A stretch of 51,525 nucleotides of DNA from an uncultured Acetatifactor sp. GTDB lineage: Bacteria; Bacillota; Clostridia; Lachnospirales; Lachnospiraceae. Made by a program: the position numbers and the translations under genes. The notes under the pieces were generated by a model. It saw only the letters and a list, made by a program, of their open reading frames with translations. It was not told where the DNA came from and searched no databases. The DNA lies in NCBI GenBank assembly GCA_910585015.1, contig CAJUCT010000007.1, positions 1 to 51,525 of the forward strand. Reading direction: 5' to 3'. The first letter of the stretch is position 1; every line of letters starts with the position of its first letter. Shown here piece by piece: positions 47,747-51,525 of this stretch.

Positions 47747-47804
47747 AAAGGTAAAATATTGTCTAAACACAGATGAGGCTCATGTTGTGAGAGAAAGGAT
47801 AATT

Positions 47805-48599
47805 TTGAAGCGCAAAAGAGAGAAAGGCAGAGAGGTTATAGATTTTTCTGTGTGGCTGGTTATATCTATTTTGGCCTGTATGCTGACTGCATGTGGTGAT
47901 TCGGAAGCGGATCCCGGGCCGCAGGCAGAGAGAGACAGATACGAAGAGAAGCTGGATACGGATCCCCAGGCGCCGGGCAATCCTGCGTTCAGAGCGGAAC
48001 CGGATAATGGCTGCGGACAGGATGAGGAGATACAGCGGTATCTCCAACAGGCGACGGTGCAGATCAAAGGCCCCCGATATATTGGCAGCGGTGTGATTTG
48101 GGCCGTCTATGAGGATACGCTGGTGGTTGCCACGGCGGCTCATGTGACGGAGGAAAACAGCCCCATGACAGTGCAGTTTGACCGGGGAGATCCTTTGCAT
48201 GCCAGCCGGCTCCTTGCATCCGATCAGGTAGATGTAGCTTTTTTGGAATTATCTCTACAGGAGATAGAGGAACAAGAGATTGAATGGCAGGCAGCCCGGC
48301 AGGATAAAGAGATCTGTGACAGGCTGGAGCCAGGGCAGCCGCTGTGGATCATGGGCTCCATAGAGGAAGCGGCAGATCGCGCCTATGAAGGCAGTGTGGC
48401 GGAACCCTGGATTTATATAGAGGATTTTGATAACTATATGCTGCTATGTCATGCCTATGCCATCCCCGGAGTATCCGGCGGCGGTGTGTTTACCCAGGAG
48501 GGTATCCTGGTGGGCATCCTCTGCGGCGGCAATGAGGCGGATCAGGTCGCGGTGCTGCCCTGGAGTGTGATGGAGGCCAGTGCGCCGACAAGAGAGTAA
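47805..48599 (+). CDS. Trypsin-like serine protease lipoprotein
   Basis: 264 residues from TTG 47805, five bases after AAAGGA (47794-47799); this start gives a proper lipoprotein signal (basic start, hydrophobic core, lipobox MLTAC with Cys30). An upstream ATG at 47676 would overlap the rnpB terminator. The chymotrypsin-fold triad appears complete: His113 in TAAHV, Asp143 in QVDVAFLEL and Ser224 in PGVSGGGVF. A hydrophilic spacer of about 50 residues follows the Cys. There is no PDZ domain, unlike HtrA. It should be a surface-bound protease or a processing enzyme; GSGVIWAVYEDTLVVATAAH is typical of S1C/V8-like enzymes. It converges with the next gene (7-base gap). Confidence 0.82.
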   Translation: MKRKREKGREVIDFSVWLVISILACMLTACGDSEADPGPQAERDRYEEKLDTDPQAPGNPAFRAEPDNGCGQDEEIQRYLQQATVQIKGPRYIGSGVIWAVYEDTLVVATAAHVTEENSPMTVQFDRGDPLHASRLLASDQVDVAFLELSLQEIEEQEIEWQAARQDKEICDRLEPGQPLWIMGSIEEAADRAYEGSVAEPWIYIEDFDNYMLLCHAYAIPGVSGGGVFTQEGILVGILCGGNEADQVAVLPWSVMEASAPTRE

Positions 48600-48606
48600 A
48601 GCAGGT

Positions 48607-50454
48607 TTACTTTTCAAAATAATATAATACAAAAGGGTATTGGGAGATAGAGTGTTCACCATAGGCTCCCACCTGGTAGCCTCGATTATACATCTGCTCC
48701 AACTGTTCTTCGTCAAGCCACTCTCCGGAAAAGTACCAAAAGGCATCGGCATCCACAGCCGCACAGCTGTCGCTGATAATTTCATGGCCGGGATAATAGT
48801 GCTGCAGAACGGTCCATCCCAGGTGTTTTACACCTATAACGGCCATGGGGACAGAGGGATCCGGTTGTCCTATGAGCGCCAACGTCTCGGCAGTGTCAGT
48901 TTTTTCTGTCTCCACGCGGAACTGGTAGGTTGTAAAATTGCGCAGTCCGATGAGAAGCAGGATACCGCAGACTGCCAGCAGGCAGCACTTGCCTGCAAGG
49001 GACAGCAGCGGGCGGTGGGCGGACGGCGCATACTCGGATATCCATTCCTGAATCCGGCTGCAGGCCATGATAAGAGTCATGACAAAAATTGCGCAGAGCG
49101 GGTACAGATAGCGAGCCGCCAGAACAGGTCCCATAACAACACATAACAGATAGGCAAAAAGCAGTGTGCCGACGACGGTCAATAGGCCGATTACGCAGCC
49201 ATATGTGCGATCGGTCCAGTTTTTCAAGGAAGGGGCGCAGAGCTGTATGTTTAAGTGGCCCTTGCTGTGTTCCACGCCGGGTTTTTGTACATCCACCCGG
49301 ACAAGCCCACAATCCAGAACAAGAATCATCAGCAGGAGCAGGACGAGAAACGGCAGCAGGATGTTCTTCATAGTCTCGCCGCAGGCAATCATATTCAGCG
49401 CGTCACGGATTGACAGCAGGTCAGTCATCCACCAGTCGTCCGCAACCGCGCCGGTGGATGACAGCAGCTGGGGAAGCCAGGGCAGATATCCCAGCAGAAA
49501 GCAAAGAATAGAGACTGTGCCTGGGATCCAGGCTTTGCCGCGGCGGCGGATAAAATACCCCGCGCCTGTGAGGAACAGCAATATACCGGCTGCAGCCAGT
49601 GCATAGTAATGGCTGTATGCCGCTGCCAGGCCGAAGAGCACCATGAAAAACCAGGCGGCCCTGCTTCCTTTTATCACCAGGTAACTGCAGTAGTAGCACA
49701 GTGCCAGAGACAGGAAAGCCAGGCTGTACATGCGCACCTCCTGGTTATACTCCAGGCAGGGGGCGGCCAGGCCCGACACGATGACAAATAGAGCGGCGGG
49801 AACCGCCCCAAAATGTTTGCGGAGCCCCGTGACTGCCAGTAGGATGCCGACGGCAAAAGGCAGAAAGGCACTCAGATGATAGACAAAGCCATGCTGGCCG
49901 AACAGGCTGATCAGCAAGTGAAGCCACAGGTAATACAGAGGCGGGTGGCTGTCCCAGTAGTGGAGAATCTCTAAAATGCCCGCTATGTTATTGCTGGCGG
50001 TATTCACTGAGAATGCCTCATCCCCCCAGAGCACATGGTCAAAAATCAGGCTGCCATTTAAGCAGACCAGGGCGATGGCCAGTAGGGGCAGCAGAGAGGG
50101 AACCAGAATTTTAGTGATAAATATGCCGACTCTGGAACTGGATACCTGAAAATGGATCTGATAGCGCAGCGCCGCCTGGTCAACCAGGGTTATCATCCCC
50201 ACAATGAGGATCTCCAGAATTAGGAACTTCAGCACAAAGGCAGGAGAACAATCAAATCGTTCCGCCAAAGATAAATCCGTGCTGCCAAAGAGTAACATCG
50301 ACAGGGTGACAAGCAGCACATTGCCAAGGGTATAGAGAAAGTAGCGGATCAGCAGTTTTGGTACTTCGGTTGATATGTGTTTTTGGCCCTGGCTATGTAG
50401 ATAAAGGATTAAAGGTACTACAGGGATTAGCAGTTCAAGTAATATAGCGTTCAT
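48607..50454 (-). CDS. GT-C fold glycosyltransferase, GT39/ArnT-like membrane protein
   Basis: 615 residues with about thirteen membrane helices. The first outside loop after the third/fourth helix has LWGDEAFSVNTASNN (near 143-157), where Asp-Glu is the catalytic acid pair of GT-C enzymes, followed by HYWDSHPPLYYLWLHLLISL, typical of the PMT_2 (dolichyl-phosphate-mannose transferase-like) family. The last 90 residues are a soluble extracellular domain. It should transfer a sugar from a polyprenyl-phosphate donor to a surface polymer or protein. The first three helices (1-105) are an extra block. Alone on the minus strand; promoter at 50495-50523. Confidence 0.82.
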   Translation of the reverse strand: MNAILLELLIPVVPLILYLHSQGQKHISTEVPKLLIRYFLYTLGNVLLVTLSMLLFGSTDLSLAERFDCSPAFVLKFLILEILIVGMITLVDQAALRYQIHFQVSSSRVGIFITKILVPSLLPLLAIALVCLNGSLIFDHVLWGDEAFSVNTASNNIAGILEILHYWDSHPPLYYLWLHLLISLFGQHGFVYHLSAFLPFAVGILLAVTGLRKHFGAVPAALFVIVSGLAAPCLEYNQEVRMYSLAFLSLALCYYCSYLVIKGSRAAWFFMVLFGLAAAYSHYYALAAAGILLFLTGAGYFIRRRGKAWIPGTVSILCFLLGYLPWLPQLLSSTGAVADDWWMTDLLSIRDALNMIACGETMKNILLPFLVLLLLMILVLDCGLVRVDVQKPGVEHSKGHLNIQLCAPSLKNWTDRTYGCVIGLLTVVGTLLFAYLLCVVMGPVLAARYLYPLCAIFVMTLIMACSRIQEWISEYAPSAHRPLLSLAGKCCLLAVCGILLLIGLRNFTTYQFRVETEKTDTAETLALIGQPDPSVPMAVIGVKHLGWTVLQHYYPGHEIISDSCAAVDADAFWYFSGEWLDEEQLEQMYNRGYQVGAYGEHSISQYPFVLYYFEK

Positions 50455-50494
50455 AAAAAATCCTCATTGTGGTTGTTTTCTTTTTTGATTTCTC

Positions 50495-50523
50495 ATTATA
50501 GAAGATGAAGCGGTAATATGCAA
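50495..50523 (-). promoter_or_regulatory. Promoter of the GT-C gene
   Basis: On the minus strand TTGCAT (50523-50518), 17-base spacer, TATAAT (50500-50495). Confidence 0.8.
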
Positions 50524-50566
50524 GTTCTTTAATAAAGGATTAATAAATTTTTCAGTTTTACAGATA

Positions 50567-50595
50567 TTGACAAGCAGGGGTATTTGTTAGACAAT
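50567..50595 (+). promoter_or_regulatory. Candidate promoter of the COG0523 gene
   Basis: TTGACA (50567-50572), 17-base spacer, GACAAT (50590-50595). Confidence 0.5.
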
Positions 50596-50622
50596 AAAAG
50601 ATAATGGTTATGAAGCTTTAGA

Positions 50623-50660
50623 CCGCATATCCCCGGAATGCGCGGGGATATGCGGAACTC
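50623..50660 (+). repeat. Family A leader repeat, minimal hairpin
   Basis: CCGCATATCCCCG (50623-50635) and CGGGGATATGCGG (50643-50655) pair over 13 bp and end in GCGGAACTC. The SD AAGAAAGGAAG follows at 50667. This is the family core without any internal insert. Confidence 0.9.
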
Positions 50661-50684
50661 AAATTAAGAAAGGAAGTATGAATC

Positions 50685-51525
50685 ATGACAAAGATTGATA
50701 TTGTATCCGGCTTTTTGGGGGCAGGCAAGACTACGTTGATTAAGAAGCTGATAAAGGAGGCCCTGCAGGACACCCAGGTTGTGCTGATAGAAAACGAGTT
50801 CGGTGAGATCGGCATTGACGGCGGCTTTTTGAAGGACGCAGGAATTGAGATCAAGGAGATGAATTCCGGCTGTATCTGCTGCTCCCTGGTGGGGGACTTT
50901 GGCGCGTCCCTGAAAGAGGTGCTGACCACCTACAAGCCTGATCGAGTGCTGATTGAGCCCTCCGGCGTGGGAAAGCTCTCCGATGTGGTGAGAGCGGTGG
51001 AGAATGTGGCCGCCGATCTGGAGGTGAAGGTCAACAGCGCCGTGGCAGTGGTGGATGCCTCCAAGTGCAAAATGTATATTAAGAATTTCGGGGAATTTTT
51101 TGTCAATCAGATTGAACATGCGGGGACAATTATTTTGAGCAGAACCGGCAATATCTCCCAGGAGAAACTGCAGGCGGCAGTGGAATTGATTCGTCAGCAC
51201 AACGAAAAGGCCACTATTATCACCACTCCCTGGGAGGAACTGGAAGGCAAGGCGATCCTGGAGACCATCGAAGGGGTGGACAATCTGGATGATATGATGA
51301 AAGAACTGTTGGAACATGCCAAAGAGCATGAGCATCATCATCACTATGACGAGAACGGTGTGTGCAGCTGTGGGCATCATCACCATGAGGACGGGGAGGA
51401 ACATGACCACCATCATGACCATGAGGAAGAACACTGTCATCATCATGACCATGAGGAAGAACACTGCCACCATCATGACCATGAGGAAGAACACTGCCAC
51501 CATCATGACCATGAGGAAGAACACT
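50685..51525 (+). CDS. COG0523 (CobW/YjiA/ZigA-type) GTPase metallochaperone, cut by the window end
   Basis: 280 codons to the edge, no stop. ATG 50685 after AAGAAAGGAAG. Walker A is GFLGAGKTT (9-17), the metal motif CxCC is GCICC (Cys63, Cys65, Cys66), and IEPSG near 91 is the Walker B/DxxG-like position. The usual NKxD is replaced by SRTGN. From about residue 207 the tail is His-rich (EHEHHHHYDENGVCSCGHHH), then repeats of ten residues (HHHDHEEEHC). Such proteins deliver zinc or another metal to enzymes and are often induced under zinc shortage. The His tail probably stores metal. No Zur-type operator is obvious. The repeat reaches the window end, so full copy number is unknown. Confidence 0.88.
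   Translation, partial: MTKIDIVSGFLGAGKTTLIKKLIKEALQDTQVVLIENEFGEIGIDGGFLKDAGIEIKEMNSGCICCSLVGDFGASLKEVLTTYKPDRVLIEPSGVGKLSDVVRAVENVAADLEVKVNSAVAVVDASKCKMYIKNFGEFFVNQIEHAGTIILSRTGNISQEKLQAAVELIRQHNEKATIITTPWEELEGKAILETIEGVDNLDDMMKELLEHAKEHEHHHHYDENGVCSCGHHHHEDGEEHDHHHDHEEEHCHHHDHEEEHCHHHDHEEEHCHHHDHEEEH
51411..51525 (+). repeat. 30-base tandem repeat encoding HHHDHEEEHC
   Basis: Units begin at 51411, 51441, 51471 and 51501 (last one cut). They are identical but for one T/C change near 51437. The array runs out of the window. Confidence 0.9.

Noticed and set aside
47676..47804. Upstream ATG for the trypsin-like lipoprotein
   Set aside because: It would begin before the rnpB terminator and bury the signal peptide behind 43 extra residues; the TTG at 47805 has an SD and gives a normal lipoprotein signal.
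50664..51524. Long minus-strand open frame with many Met/Val/Phe residues
   Set aside because: It is the shadow of the His/Glu-rich COG0523 gene on the plus strand, which has Walker A and CxCC motifs.

Overview
The window looks like chromosome of a gut-type Firmicute, most likely family Lachnospiraceae (Clostridia). Reasons: the dnaG-rpoD-trmK order, a class A RNase P RNA, SD sequences of the AGGAGG type, sigma-A promoters with 17-bp spacers, a Gram-positive LytR-CpsA-Psr protein, several lipoproteins, and glycoside hydrolases of the kind gut clostridia carry (GH95, GH27). No species call is possible from the sequence alone. No phage, insertion sequence, transposase or CRISPR array is visible.

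Layout, left to right. 0.1-3.4 kb: CmpX-like channel protein, an unknown small protein, a GNAT acetyltransferase, and a decayed WYL-regulator/YcaQ locus fused by deletions. 3.4-7.5 kb: response regulator, ABC ATPase, ABC permease and sensor kinase, a bacitracin/lantibiotic-type sensing and export set. 7.5-8.5 kb: short AT-rich insert with a P-loop kinase-like gene. 8.7-12.3 kb: LCP protein with an extraordinary N-terminal tail, Mbeg1-like hydrolase, class I amidotransferase. 12.6-19.7 kb: GH95 and GH27 glycosidases around a YfhO-type membrane protein whose 3' end runs into a dead ABC-exporter remnant. 19.9-24.9 kb: hexuronate operon (kduI, kduD, an RpiB/DhuI-like isomerase, a KDPG aldolase fused to a glyoxalase-like domain, kdgK) behind a sigma-A promoter with a perfect LacI-type operator. 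25-32 kb: DtxR-like regulator, solute-binding lipoprotein with a repeat-rich N-terminal half, DUF3842, tRNA-Leu(AAG) and a tRNA remnant, SseB-domain protein, PAS/degenerate-GGDEF/EAL protein. 32-40 kb: ECF S component with a structured leader, RibD-C-like reductase, tRNA-Leu(CAG), serpin lipoprotein, NUDIX hydrolase, and an acyltransferase/zinc-ribbon membrane protein/esterase trio. 40-51.5 kb: dgt, dnaG, rpoD, trmK, uridine-kinase-like protein, rnpB, trypsin-like lipoprotein, GT-C glycosyltransferase, and a right-truncated COG0523 metallochaperone with a His-rich repeat tail.

The most unusual signal is not a protein. Two unrelated families of palindromic intergenic repeats sit in the 5' leaders of at least eleven genes. 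Family A always ends in GCGGAACT, mostly about 10-20 bases before an AAGAAAGG-type ribosome-binding site (before the ABC ATPase, ECF S gene, acyltransferase, esterase, uridine-kinase-like gene and COG0523 gene). Family B is a TTGGAnnT hairpin followed by a GCAGTATCGC...GCGATATGC hairpin (before the sensor kinase, the Mbeg1-like gene, kdgA, the solute-binding lipoprotein and the EAL gene). A third, MITE-like palindrome (family C) has one full and two half copies. Two promoters 5.2 kb apart (response regulator and LCP gene) share the same double-dyad architecture and may form one envelope regulon.

Functionally, the window joins envelope surveillance (two-component/ABC set, LCP, channel, serpin, surface protease) with use of host or plant glycans (GH95, GH27, and the unsaturated-uronate pathway to pyruvate and glyceraldehyde 3-phosphate), beside a housekeeping block for DNA replication, transcription and tRNA processing.
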